A stretch of DNA of 64,000 nucleotides from Aegilops tauschii subsp. strangulata (lineage: Eukaryota > Streptophyta > Magnoliopsida > Poales > Poaceae). The first letter of the stretch is position 1. Each line of letters starts with the position of its first letter. The notes below the pieces were generated by a model. It was not told the origin of the DNA. It saw only the letters and a program-made list of their open reading frames with translations, and ran no database searches. Positions 11,453-24,915 of this stretch are shown one piece after another. The stretch is from contig NC_053040.3 of assembly GCF_002575655.3 (NCBI RefSeq), positions 362,512,267 to 362,576,266 on the forward strand, written 5' to 3'. A program made the position numbers and the translations under genes.

Positions 11453-14400
11453 TGTCAGGACCCCGATTCTAAGTCACACCGATCTAGCCTGTAACACCTC
11501 ATATCACTTTGTGGCCTCACGCACGGTATTCCCATGGGTGACGCCTTACCATGGCCCGGGACCGTTTGCGCCTTTTGGCTCACGTATATGATAATGTCGC
11601 TAGCATCCATATGACAGAGAACCCGGGCCGACATGACTAGTCGTGAACCCAAAGTGGCACTAACGTACGGGGACAGGCATCCATGAATCAACATCGAGCA
11701 TGTCGGTCAGCAGCGTGCGAATCCGGGCTGTAGCACTGGGCTAACAGGACCCCGGGAACCCGGGCTGTAGCAGGCTAGGCAGGACTCCGGATGTCACCGC
11801 GTGACATCTCCCCGAAGGGACAGACACAGGAACGAAGTGAAACACATGCCGGCCAGTCAAGTGTTCCGGAGCAGTAGTGCTGGGCTAGCAGGACTCCGCT
11901 GAACCGGGCTGTAGCGGACTACTATGGCTCATGGAAGCACAAGACTACATTTCCCCATAAGAGAGGCTGCCAAGGATAAACAACTAGGTTGTCGGATCCC
12001 ACACATACCAAGCATTTCAATCATACACACAATATGCTCGATATGTGCAAATACAACATGGCATCACAACAAGACTCTACGACTCAGAGTATTTATTCAT
12101 TAGGCTCCGAAGAGCCAGATATTACAAACATGGGTCTCATGACCCAACATTCAGAGCATACAAGCAACAAGCACATGCGGAAGCTTAACTTGTCTGAGTA
12201 CAGACAACTACAAATGAAAAAGGCTGAGAAGCCTGAATATCTACCAGATCCTGCCGAGGGCACAAGATCGTAGCTGAGGTTACAAGCTAAACGTCGAAGT
12301 CCACACAACACTAATAGCGAGACTGACGTCTCTCTGCAAAACATAAAATAGGCAAACGTGAGTACAAATGTACCCAGCAAGACTTACATCAGAACTATCT
12401 ACATATGCATCGGTATCAACAAAAGGGGTGGTGGAGTTTAACTGCAGCAAGCCAGCTTTGACTCAGTGGCTAACCTGAACTACGACTGCAAGCAACTCTT
12501 TTGAGGTGGCGCACACGAGTCCACATATTCACCATATCAATACTCCACTATGGATCCGCTCCCGTCTCCCTACGAGAACGCCATCCATAGCACTCACGCT
12601 TATCTTGCGCATTTTAGAGTATCCACTTTCACTTGTCTATGAACTGTTATAGGCAACCCAGAAGTCCTTTACCGCGGACACGGCTATTCGAATAGATGAT
12701 GTTAACCCTGCAGGGGTGTACTTCGACACACACGCTCTCACCACTTACCGCCGTTTACACGACATGTACTCGGCAACCTTCAAGCAGAAGCCCAGCGAGG
12801 GTGTCGGCCACAGCCTACCTAAACACTCAAGTCTCTAGTCCAGGTTTATCGCCTATTCAGCTTCCATCCGTAGGGAGTCCGGCCGAGGTTTCCACATACG
12901 GCCCCGAAGGATGTGTGCAGGGTTCCCGTGACACCAAACGGGCGCCCGGTACACCGTGCCACGTGCCTACCGCATCACAGCCCACCCCTCCGGTTAGCGT
13001 TGCCCACGGCCTCCAGCATACTACAAACACCAGAAACTACTTGCAACTCCTGGACAGAGGACAAGGGTGATTAAGAAGCCGAGAGGGTCCATTGGTTTCG
13101 GGCCCAATGCGTGGTAGTAACTGTATCATGGATCACAAACACAGAACTCAGTTCCTGAGGACGGCTTCAATGAGACAACCCACTATGTACTCCTACATGG
13201 CCTCTCACCGCTACCTTTACCAAATCGTGTATACACACTTAGCTAACACACAGTTGGACATGTTCACACGACTCCAATTCATCATCGATGAATCAGACCT
13301 GACACAACTCTAAGCAATAGCAGGCATGACAAACAAGCATGAATGAGTAGGCACATCAGGGCTCAAACAACTCCTACTCATGCTAGTGGGTTTCATCTAT
13401 TTACTGTGGCAATGACAGGTCATGCAGAGGATAAGGGGTTCAACTACCGCAGCATGTAACAATTGAATCGTTGTTGTCCTAATGCAGTAAAAGAGAGCAG
13501 GAGCGAGAGAGTGGGATTGTATCGGAATGAACGAGGGGGTTTTGCTTGCCTGGCACTTCTGAAGATATTATAGTTCTTCATCGGTGTCATCGAACTCATC
13601 GTGGGAATCACGGCTATCGAGAGGGGACAAATACCGGCAAACAAGGAAGAACACAATCAATGCAATGCACAATATGATGCATGATCATGACATGTCAAGA
13701 ATGTTATGATTTACACTAATGCATCTAGCAATAGTTTAAATGAGGTCCATATGAACTAAGGGTTCATATGCAAACTCCACATTTAGCATTTATAATGTCA
13801 TTATCATGTTTTCACCTATACAGCAGGTATAACTTAGTTTGACATGCATGAAAATGTTACAGATGGATAGATTGCATTTTTCTGATAATTTTTCATATAT
13901 ATGATTTTTGGAAGTTTATACTATTTTCTGGAATTTCCTGAATAAACTTAAATTCAGAAAATGTTTTACTGCGTCAGCATGACATAGGTGTGACGTCAGC
14001 AGGTCAACGGGCCACGGTCCAAGTCAAACCTGACGCGTGGGTCCCGTATGTCAGTGTGACAAGGCAGGAACAGAGGCTGACATGTGGTACCGGGTCAATG
14101 CTGACGTGGCTAGGTCAAACTGACGTGTGGGGCCACGGGCATTAGCTTAATCTAATCAGGGGATAAACCTGTGATTAATTGAGGGCGCGGGGCCCATTTG
14201 TCAGTGGCAGAGGACGTTAGTTAGCCCCGTCATTAGTACTAATGACGACGCCACGTCGGCTGCCGCCGGGGTTGGTCGCCGGCGAGCACGCAGCACGGCG
14301 GAGGGCTTCGGGCTCACGCTATAGGGCACGGATCAACGAGCGGTTTGCGGCTATGGGTTGCTGGCGCTTGCGCGCATCCATCGGAGCAGGCAGTTGGGCG

Positions 14401-15606
14401 AGAGGAGGCCGGAAACGACGGCTGCAACGATGGCAGGCGGCGGCCGGAGTTCGGTTACGCTCGGAACCGGCGTTGTGGCGCACGGCAGGTCGAGCGGTGG
14501 GGTGCTAGGTGCTCCTGCAAACGTGCTGAGGACGGTGACTCTCTCAGACGCGGCGGAGGTGGGCTCTAGCCACGGCGGCGAGCTTCGGTCGGGGTGGCCA
14601 AAGGGGCTAGAGGAGGAAATCGACAGAGGGGAGAGAGGGCTTGGGAGCAGGGGCTCACGGCGATGCCGAAGAGGAGGTCAGTGAGCCCGGGGAGGTCCTG
14701 GCGGCGCCGAATCGATGGTGGGGTTGCCGGCGGCCGATGCTCGAAGACGATAACGATGAAGTCGTTGCAGGGCGTTCGGAGTGGCTTCTTTCGGTGGAGA
14801 GGCGTAGCGCGAGGTGGTGGAGCTGCTGGGCATCCTAGCTAGGCGAGGGGGGCTCGGTGGCCACGGCAACGGCGAGCGGCGTCGACGAGCTCCACTCGGG
14901 CAGAGAGGGAGAGAGAGCAGAGAGGGGATGGGGACGAGCAAGCGGTCGAGGGACGCGCGGGAGAGTGCGTGGCGTCCGTAGCCAGCGCTAGGCGTTCGGC
15001 GGCAAGCAGGAGGTGGCCAGGCGCGTGCCAGCGCGCCGCGGCCACGCGCTCCTGTCCTCCTGGCGTGAGGAGGGAGATGACTGGCAGTGCCAGGTGGGTT
15101 GGGCCTCTGCTGGGCCGCGGGTGGGCGCCAGGTAAGTGGCCCCTGGCCTTTCTCTCTCTCTTTGTTAATAATTCGTTCTGTTTTCTATTTTTGCTATTAT
15201 GTTTTGATTCAGTTCAAAGACCAAACCATTTTTCAAAATTCATGAAAATAATTGTGTAAACCAAATGGACTTATCCAAAGCTACACAACAGTTTCCAGAA
15301 TTATTGAACATATATTTATTATATAACAAATATAGATCCAATTCAAATATTTATTGGATTAATTCAAAGGCCCAAAATAATTATGTTAAACCTTCCAAAA
15401 ATATTGGTTTGAATTTTATTCTTGCCAATATTTTTCAAGGTTTAACAGGAACATTTTCTTAGGCTTCTTTGAGAAGATTTTAATGTTGATCATTTTTAAA
15501 AGGTTTCTGAGGCTTTGGAAATTCCTCAATTCAAATTTCATTTGAATTTAAACATGATGCATGGAGGCAAGAAAAATCAAGCAAGGACTGATCTGGGGCT
15601 GTGACA
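11453..15606 (-). repeat. LARD 3' LTR (4154 bp)
   Basis: It is near-identical to the other LTR, with roughly 40-50 substitutions by my count (about 1%), mostly transitions. One 34-bp gap near 13910 accounts for the whole length difference. The ORFs in its GC-rich block at 14220-15150 have counterparts in the other LTR but show no coding character, so I treat them as composition artefacts. Confidence 0.9.
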
Positions 15607-15620
15607 GCTCACCCCCACTA
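15607..15620 (-). other. LARD polypurine tract
   Basis: Minus reads TAGTGGGGGTGAGC and runs straight into the 3' LTR (TGTCACAG). Confidence 0.7.
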
Positions 15621-18600
15621 AACAAGAATCTCGTCCCGAGATTCAAGACGTGAGGTAAGAAGACAGAGGGGGTACGAGCTAACATGATCTTCATGATCCA
15701 AGTTGCACTTCATAAGAACGTTGATTCGATCACCATCTTTGTCTCGATGTCTTGCTCTGAGAACTCCAACCGACAAGACAACAAGAGGAAAGGGAAAACT
15801 CTAGAGGGATCGATCTTCTCGAATATCGAACAACTCAGGATCAACTCATGGAGGGAGGCATTGAAACATCTCTCGAGCTGAGAGGCAAAACATGCACCAG
15901 GAGGGACGGAAGAAACAATTTGACGAGGGTTTCAAAGTAGCGAGGAAAAATTGCCATGATTCCATAACGGGGCACCTTGGGGAAGGTGACTCGTAGAGTT
16001 ATTCCCTTAAGCGACAAAAGGAATTACTTTTGATACAAAGATCATTGAGACTCTCTAAACCGGCCCAAGGAAAGTCGCAAACGATCATTTGAGGAGTTCA
16101 GAGAAATGGCATACTCAGATCAGAAAGGAAACTATGGTTATGGGGCAACTCGGCAAACGGAAGGCACATTCCCGTTGATACCGGGGATATAACCTAGTGT
16201 CTGAGTATGCTCTCCAGAACTTGAGAATTTCCATATTCATCAAGGTTTTACCAACATCCGTGCCGAGGATCCTGGCAACACAACATACTACCATGATGAA
16301 CGGTGATGGAGGATGCAGGTGCAAAGGAGGACAACACTTTCTCAGATTTCACCTTAGCGAAGCCAAGGGAGCAAAATCTGGATGATCGACCGAGAGACAT
16401 TTAGCACTCCGCTTCTAATGTTCTCCTTGATGTTCTAGCGTAACCCATTAGATGTGGTTTGGAATCTTGAACATCAAGTAGTAGGTCGGACTTCGGGAGC
16501 ATAGGAATCGATAGGGAATAACTAGTGGAATAAATCCTAAGAAATCCTTATGGGGAGGTGGCCAACTTACTCAATCAAGATACTACCATAATAGGTCTTC
16601 CGGCTGGGTGTGTTGGCGACGACATCCACTTTACCGGTTATCGAGAGACCAATATTATAATTCTTGGAAAATGTTTCCAACCATCATATCTGCCCGAGAT
16701 TCAGATCTGGTTGGTGTCAGGATATTCCAGACTCATCAAGTCTAGAAGGAAAAATGAAAGTTTGCAACACAAATCGACGAGATGACGTTGCGAGATTCTC
16801 AGGGGATGAACTACGATAGCAAGCTCCAAAACATGAGCTGGTTCTGCTACATACATGTGAGCACGTTGTCCCAGAAAAGCATGATCACATGGTAGTCTTA
16901 TAATAAAACACTACCGAGTTCAGGAGGGGAACCATCATCGAGGATATCGAAGTCCTCGCATAAGGCATGCTCTTAAGAAGGAACTTCTTCTCCTTGAACA
17001 AATCAGTCAGTGGCTTGGTGTGCTAGGAACACATATAGAATGGAGGTAGCGAGCCTATCAAACCATGGCATACTTCGCACGTGCATGACTGACTTGGGAT
17101 GGTTCCAGAGAAAACAAAACAAGCTTTCTCGGACTCACGGCGGCAACTTGCACCAAATGCACGTGGATCAGAGGAAGTCACTTCTTTCATCCAAACATAT
17201 CCTTCATGATAGCACGAAGAAAATGCTAGCACAAGTTTCCAACACTAACTTAATGTTCAACACGAGTCATGGAGAAGATAAGAATGTTGCTGATGGGCTC
17301 AGCAACAATTTATCAAAATTCCAATGGAGATGGACTTCCATAATTATGTGAACAAGTGATAGCATTGGTCAGACCCAAAAGATATAATGGTGTATGCTCG
17401 AGGGATCAACCACGAGTAAGACAACATTATGAACATCGTTGGTTCTGATTTGATTTGATGATAGCCCATACTCAAATCAAAGTCTTGATACGACAATAGG
17501 TCCAAGAGCTGATCACGAGGATCGATCAATGAATATAACATCTTTCTTCAACACACATACAAGATATCCCTTAAGATGAACTAAGCCAGGCAAGCTTTTA
17601 TCTTCCAACTCTCCAAGTTGTTGTTTAGCTTGACCAACTAGCTCAGGGGTATCCAACACGGTTTCCTGGAGAAGGGGTGGTTTACAGGAAACCAACTTGT
17701 TCACGAACTCAACATATCGGTCAGGGACAACCTGGTGGTACTTCCAAGAAGATATTTGGAAAATCACGATCCACCGACATGTTATTAAGATCGAGAACAA
17801 TCTTGCTTTTCAGGGCAAGATGATATGACCGAATAAGCAAGGACTGACACTATCCTAACTCATTGATCGAAAAGTGCACCGGGAATAAGGACTAGGTAGC
17901 ACGATCAACCTTAGAATGATGATTCAATAGCCAACATGCTAAGAATGAGAATATTGTCCATTTACTACCAAGCAACGGAGTTGCTAGGAGTATAAATTTC
18001 ACACATCATAGTTCACTTGTCGGCATTTCGGTTGCAACAACACGGGACCAAGAAATGACTGATGATGGCGAGGAGTATAACTGTGTCAAGAATTCACAAA
18101 AGGTGGTGCAATTCCTACGATATTCTCGACATAAGGGGGTAATACTCGAAGGTAGAACAGAACAAAAGCTGGTTAGGCATTTGATCTGCGGAATACAACT
18201 ACTTTGACCCAATCCCAGAGATGGACGAGGTACTGGAGTTTGTTTCTCCTAGTCATTCCGGATTAGAATGGCTTGACAGACCACAAGAATAATAGGCATT
18301 GATAACACAAATGCACAATTACTCCTGACTATCAATTGATAGACGAAGGTCGGAAAATAACTAAAGAGGGACAACCCAAAGGAACATATGTTTTTCTGAG
18401 TTGTGGATGCATGGATTAGTATGTCGAACAAATTCAACATATTTCTTCCGGATAACCCATGGAGAGGAGGAAGGACTGGCAGAGTCACAATATGAATGGA
18501 GTACTCCTCAAGAGCGCCCTGGTTGTGATCTTTTGGTTCAAAAGAACTCCTGCCAAGAATGGTTCATGGTATTTGGAAGAACGATATACCACGGACCTCG

Positions 18601-19335
18601 AAGACTATCACAAAGGTTACTAATATCCTAAAGGAACGAGAAAACACTAGCTACACGAATTAAGTAGAGTGAATCTTGGGTTCAAGAACCCAGAAATAGA
18701 ATGCCCACTAACTAAATGGCATCACGGGATGCTTTCGAGAATAATGGCCGGAATCCGCACACTGGGAATGCAAAGCATTGCTAGATTACTAAGTGGTTCT
18801 CTAAGACGACTGGGGTCATAATAATAGCTCCAACATATATGACGAGGTAATGGAGTACCTCAACACACTGGTTAGTGTGATTAATCTGGCCCAAGGAACA
18901 TCGAGAATGGAAAGAAGGGATTTGCAAATGCATCAGACTATTTAGAGACCGGGATGACTCGGACAGCATAACGGCTGTAAATGCTCAAAAAGATTTAAGA
19001 CATCCTGCAAAATGGTGGCGTAACCACTCGATCATCACAATATCAAGAATTTGAGGCCAGCTATGGATACACGGAAGTAGTAGGAACTGAAATGAAGCTT
19101 AAATCCAACAGTCCTATGAGTCTACGGATTAGTAACACGTGATCCTGATAGAAAGATGAGAAGCCTAGTTCTTAATCCCCGTAGAAGAGAAGAGGGTGAC
19201 TCAGATCAGAAGGGCATAAGGTAAAGGAGTAAAAAGAGCCTTACGTTCCCTTCCACAATCAATTCCCTTATATAACTAAAGCATTTCTAGACTCAACTTC
19301 GACCAGTTTGGCTTGGTAATCCTACAGGCAGTCAG

Positions 19336-19347
19336 GCTCTGATACCA
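19336..19347 (-). other. LARD primer binding site (initiator tRNA-Met type)
   Basis: Minus reads TGGTATCAGAGC four bases downstream of the 5' LTR, the standard plant iMet primer binding sequence. Confidence 0.85.
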
Positions 19348-19351
19348 ACGC

Positions 19352-22300
19352 TGTCAGGACCCCGATTCTAAGTCACACCGATCTAGCCTGTAACACCTCA
19401 TATCACTTTGCGGCCTCACGCACGGTATTCCCACGGGTGTCGCCTTACCATGGCCCGGGACCGTTTGCGCCTTTTGGCTCACGTATATGATAATGTCGCT
19501 AGCATCCATATGACAGAGAACCCGGGCCGACATGACTAGTCGTGAACCCAAAGTGGCACTAACGTACGGGGACAGGCATACATGAATCAACATCGAGCAT
19601 GTCGGTCAGCAGCGTGCGAATCCGGGCTGTAGCACTGGGCTAACAGGACCCCGGGAACCCGGGCTATAGCAGGCTAGGCAGGACTCCGGATGTCACCGCG
19701 TGACATCTCCCCGAAGGGACAGACACAGGAACGAAGTGAAACACATGCCGGCCAGTCAAGTGTTCCGGAGCAGTAGTGCTGGGCTAGCAGGACTCCGCTG
19801 AACCGGGCTGTAGCGGACTACTATGGCTCATGGAAGCACAAGACTACATTTCCCCATAAGAGAGGCTGCCAAGGATAAACAACTAGGTTGTCGGATCCCA
19901 CACATACCAAGCATTTCAATCATACACACAATATGCTCGATATGTGCAAATACAACATGGCATCACAACAAGACTCTACGACTCAGAGTATTTATTCATT
20001 AGGCTCCGAAGAGCCAGATATTACAAACATGGGTCTCATGACCCAACATTCAGAGCATACAAGCAACAAGCACATGCGGAAGCTTAACTTGTCTGAGTAC
20101 AGACAACTACAAATGAAAAAGGCTGAGAAGCCTGAATATCTACCAGATCCTGCCGAGGGCACAAGATCGTAGCTGAGGTTACAAGCTAAACGTCGAAGTC
20201 CACACAACACTAATAGCGAGACTGACGTCTCTCTGCAAAACATAAAATAGGCAAACGTGAGTACAAATGTACCCAGCAAGACTTACATCAGAACTATCTA
20301 CATATGCATCGGTATCAACAAAAGGGGTGGTGGAGTTTAACTGCAGCAAGCCAGCTTTGACTCAGTGGCTAACCTGAACTACGACTGCAAGCAACTCTTT
20401 TGAGGTGGCGCACACGAGTCCACATATTCACCATATCAATACTCCACTATGGATCCGCTCCCGTCTCCCTACGAGAACGCCATCCATAGCACTCACGCTT
20501 ATCTTGCGCATTTTAGAGTATCCACTTTCACTTGTCTATGAACTGTTATAGGCAACCCAGAAGTCCTTTACCGCGGACACGGCTATTCGAATAGATGATG
20601 TTAACCCTGCAGGGGTGTACTTCGACACACACGCTCTCACCACTTACCGCCGTTTACACGACATGTACTCGGCAACCTTCAAGCAGAAGCCCAGCGAGGG
20701 TGTCGGCCACAGCCTACCTAAACACTCAAGTCTCTAGTCCAGGTTTATCGCCTATTCAGGTTCCATCCGTAGGGAGTCCGGCCGAGGTTTCCACATACGG
20801 CCCCGAACGATGTGTGCAGGGTTCCCGTGACACCAAACGGGCGCCCGGTACACCGTGCCACGTGCCTACCGCATCACAGCCCACCCCTCCGGTCAGCGTT
20901 GCCCACGGCCTCCAGCATACTACAAACACCAGAAACTACTTGCAACTCCTGGACAGAGGACAAGGGTGATTAAGAAGCCGAGAGGGTCCATTGGTTTCGG
21001 GCCCAATGCGTGGTAGTAACTGTATCATGGATCACAAACACAGAACTCAGTTCCTGAGGACGGCTTCAATGAGACAACCCACCATGTACTCCTACATGGC
21101 CTCTCACCGCTACCTTTACCAAATCGTGTATACACACTTAGCTAACACATAGTTGGACATGTTCACACGACTCCAATTCATCCCCGATGAATCAGACCTG
21201 ACACAACTCTAAGCAATAGCAGGCATGACAAACAAGCATGAATGAGTAGGCACATCAGGGCTCAAACAACTCCTACTCATGCTAGTGGGTTTCATCTATT
21301 TACTGTGGCAATGACAGGTCATGCAGAGGATAAGGGGTTCAACTACCGCAGCATGTAACAATTGAATCATTGTTGTCCTAATGCAGTAAAAGAGAGCAGG
21401 AGCGAGAGAGTGGGATTGTATCGGAATGAACGAGGGGGTTTTGCTTGCCTGACACTTCTGAAGATATTATAGTTCTTCATCGGTGTCATCAAACTCATTG
21501 TCGGAATCACGGCTATCGAGAGGGGACAAATACCGGCATACAAGGAAGAACACAATCAATGCAATGCACAATATGATGCATGATCATGACATGTCAAGAA
21601 TGTTATGATTTACACTAATGCATCTAGCAACAGTTTAAATGAGGTCCATATGAACTAAGGGTTCATATGCAAACTCCACATTTAGCATTTGTAATGTCAT
21701 TATCATGTTTTCACCTATACAGCAGGTATAACTTAGTTTGACATGCATGAAAATGATACAGATGGATAGATTGCATTTTTCTGATAATTTTTCATATATA
21801 AATTATTTCATTCTGAGCTACGGTTGATTTTATATGATTTTTGGAAGTTTATACTATTTTCTGGAATTTCCTGAATAAACTTAAATTCAGAAAATGTTTT
21901 ACTGCGTCAGCATGACATAGGTGTGACGTCAGCAGGTCAACGGGCCACAGTCCAGGTCAAACCTGACGCGTGGGTCCCGTATGTCAGTGTGACAAGGCAG
22001 GAACAGAGGCTGACACGTGGGACCGGGTCAATGCTGACGTGGCTAGGTCAAACTGACCTGTGGGGCCACGGGCATTAGCTTAATCTAATCAGGGGATAAA
22101 CCTGTGATTAATTGAGGGCGCGAGGCCCATTTGTCAGTGGCAGAGGACGTTAGTTAGCCCCGTCATTAGTACTAATGACGATGCCACGTCGGCTGCCGCC
22201 GGGGTTGGTCGCCGGCGAGCATGCAGCACGGCGGAGGGCTTCGGGTTCGCGCTATAGGGCACGGATCGACGAGCGGTTTGCGGCTACGGGTTGCTGGCGC

Positions 22301-23539
22301 TTGCGCGCATCCATCGGAGCAGGCGGTTGGGCGAGAGGAGGCCGGAAATGACGGCTGCAACGATGGCAGGCGGCGGCCGGAGTTCGGTTACGCTCGGAAC
22401 CGGCGTTGTGGCGCACGGCAGGTCGAGCGGTGGGGTGCTAGGTGCTCCTGCAAACGTGCTGAGGACGGTGACTCTCTCAGACGCGGCGGAGGTGGGCTCT
22501 AGCCACGGCGGCGAGCTTCGGTCGGGGTGGCCAAAGGGGCTAGAGGAGGAAATCGACAGAGGGGAGAGAGGGCTTGGGAGCAGGGGCTCACGGCGATGCC
22601 GAAGAGGAGGTCAGCGAGCCCGGGGAGGTCCTGGCGGCGCCGAATCGACGGTGGGGTTGCCGGCGGCCGAAGCTCGAAGACGATAATGATGAAGTCGTTG
22701 CAGGGCGTTCGGAGTGGCTTCTTTCGGTGGAGAGGCGTAGCGCGAGGTGGCGGAGCTGCTGGGCATCCTAGCTAGGCGAGGGGGGCTCGGTGGCCACGGC
22801 AACGGCGAGCGGCGTCGACGAGCTCCACTTGGGCAGAGAGGGAGAGAGAGCAGAGAGGGGATGGGGACGAGCAAGCGGTCGAGGGACGCGCGGGAGAGTG
22901 CGTGGCGTCCGTAGCCAGCGCTAGGCGTTCGGCGGCAAGCAGGAGGTGGCCAGGCGCGTGCCAGCGCGCCGCGGCCACGCGCTCCTGTCCTCCTGGCGTG
23001 AGGAGGGAGATGACTGGCAGTGCCAGGTGGGCTGGGCCTCTGCTGGGCCGCGGGTGGGCGCCAGGTAAGTGGCCCCTGGCCTTTCTCTCTCTCTTTGTTA
23101 ATAATTTGTTCTGTTTTCTATTTTTGCTATTATGTTTTGATTCAGTTCAAAGACCAAACCATTTTTCAAAATTCATGAAAATAATTGTGTAAACCAAATG
23201 GACTTATCCAAAGCTACACAACAGTTTCCAGAATTATTGAACATATATTTATTATATAACAAATATAGATCCAATTCAAATATTTATTGGATTAATTCAA
23301 AGGCCCAAAATAATTATGTTAAACCTTCCAAAAATATTGGTTTGAATTTTATTCTTGCCAATATTTTTCAAGGTTTAATAGGAACATTTTCTTAGGCTTC
23401 TTTGAGAAGATTTTAATGTTGATCATTTTTAAAAGGTTTCTGAGGCTTTGGAAATTCCTCAATTCAAATTTCATTTGAATTTAAACATGATGCATGGAGG
23501 CAAGAAAAATCAAGCAAGGACTGATCTGGGGCTGTGACA
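19352..23539 (-). repeat. LARD 5' LTR (4188 bp)
   Basis: It is the full-length partner of 11453-15606. It retains the 34 bases at about 21800-21833 that are absent from the other copy. Confidence 0.9.
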
Positions 23540-24915
23540 ATTCAAGACGCAAACCAATATCACACTGCCAACTTAAAGGTGTTCCATCATAAGTGACTGA
23601 TGCAGGATACACAAGAAGAGTAGTTTCATGTAAGAACATGGTGTGATAGACAGATATAGTATGTACCAAAAACAAGAAAGCGTGTCATATTCACACGTAT
23701 CATGTGTAAGCTAAGCAGATGCAATTTACACTAATTAGGAGCAATACAAGCTAGACACCATATGAAACATGCAACCAGATATCACACTGCCAAGTTAGAG
23801 CAAGCACCTTGGATGATGGAGTAGGGGAGCGGAGACTTGGACCTTGTAATGCACTATCAGTACAAGGAGAATCGGTACAGATGCTCCATTTACGTTGCTG
23901 CAGAGGACCACCATCATCGCCTTCCTTACTCTTTTCCTTCCTCTTTCTTGATTTTGCCTTGTCAAGTCAAACCCACAAGAAAAGGAATAAAATTTGCTCT
24001 TCAGAACTCATTGATGCATGATACTGACAAACACTACTTTCATGTAAGGCAGCCGCATGATAGGAGGATGGAATATGTATGAAAAATAGGACGGCGTGAC
24101 ATATTGACATGTATGATGTATAAAGTGTAAACCAAGCACAATGTGCTTGAACTGGTTAGAATCAACGCAAGCTAGAAACCATATGAAAGATGAAACCAAT
24201 ATCACTCTGCCAAATTAAAAGGGTGCCCTAACAAATGTATTTGACCAAATTAGAAGCAATACATGGCAACATGCTAGAAATAATATGCAATATGCAACGA
24301 ATAAAGGTGACTCATCGTAAGCTATTGATGCAGGATACAGAAGAGAGGTAGTTTCATGTAAGAACAAGGTTAACACATAGATGTAGTGTGTACCAAAAAT
24401 AGGAAGGCATGTCATATTCACAGGTATAATGTGTAAACTAAGCAGATGCAATTTACCCTAATTAGAAGCATTACAAGCTAGACACCGCATGCAACATGCA
24501 ACCACATATCACACTGCGAAGTTAGAGCAAGCACCTGTGATGGTGGTGTGGGGGAATTGCGGTCATCAACTAGAGAGCTACGTTGACTATCTTCATTTAG
24601 CCTTGCTGTTTCTTGAGAATCATGTGGGGAGGATGACACTGCACTCTTTAAACGAGTATGGCGTCTCACAGTAACCCACTCGGGTGACTGTCTCATCATA
24701 AGTGATTGACGAGGGATACAAAAGAGCATTAGTTTGATGTACGAACATGGTTAATAGACATATGTAGTATGTATCAAAAACAGGAAGGCATGTCATTATC
24801 AAAGGTATAATGTGTAAAGTAAGCAGATGCAATTTAACCAAATTGGAAGCAATACAAGCTAGACACCATATGGAACATGCAACCACATTTGACAGCACGA
24901 AGTTAAAGCAAGCAC
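23540..24915 (-). repeat. Tandem exon/intron modules of gene A
   Basis: A block containing AAGCTAGACACC.ATATG..ACATGCAACC and then a donor-type GAGCAAGCACC recurs with ends near 23808, 24535 and 24916, and also at about 10932-10984. A partial copy is at 24180-24210. Companion blocks (GATGCAGGATACA.AAGAG, and AGGTATAATGTGTAAACTAAGC) recur at 23600, 24330, 24700 and 23700, 24425, 24800. Each full block ends at a minus-strand splice donor GTGCTTGC, so exon plus intron units were amplified together. Confidence 0.65.

Larger units (their letters stand above)
15607..19351 (-). other. LARD internal domain, non-coding
   Basis: It is bounded by PPT and PBS. Reading both strands I find no gag, protease, RT or integrase motif and no frame longer than about 110 codons. 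LARD cores are reported to be conserved as structured RNA rather than protein; whether this one folds that way cannot be judged by eye. Confidence 0.75.
11453..23539 (-). mobile_element. Sukkula-like LARD (large retrotransposon derivative), complete
   Basis: Two direct repeats, 11453-15606 and 19352-23539, both start TGTCAGGACC and end GGGCTGTGACA. They flank a 3745-bp internal region. The five bases on each side are identical (ATTCA at 11448-11452 and 23540-23544), a perfect target-site duplication. The tRNA-iMet type PBS on minus (19336-19347) and the purine tract at 15607-15620 set the orientation as minus, so the right LTR is 5'. LTRs above 4 kb, a ~3.5 kb non-coding core and gypsy-like signals are the described traits of LARDs such as barley Sukkula. 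The element must be mobilised in trans by an autonomous gypsy relative. It sits in an intron-like part of gene A. Confidence 0.88.

Noticed and set aside
14242..15259. Frames of 65-108 codons in the LARD LTR, with near-identical partners at 22172-23192
   Set aside because: Duplicated only because the LTR is duplicated; overlapping in several frames and without motifs.
15607..19351. Possible hidden gag-pol in the LARD core
   Set aside because: No RT, protease or integrase motif on either strand; the longest frames are short and unrelated to retroelement proteins.
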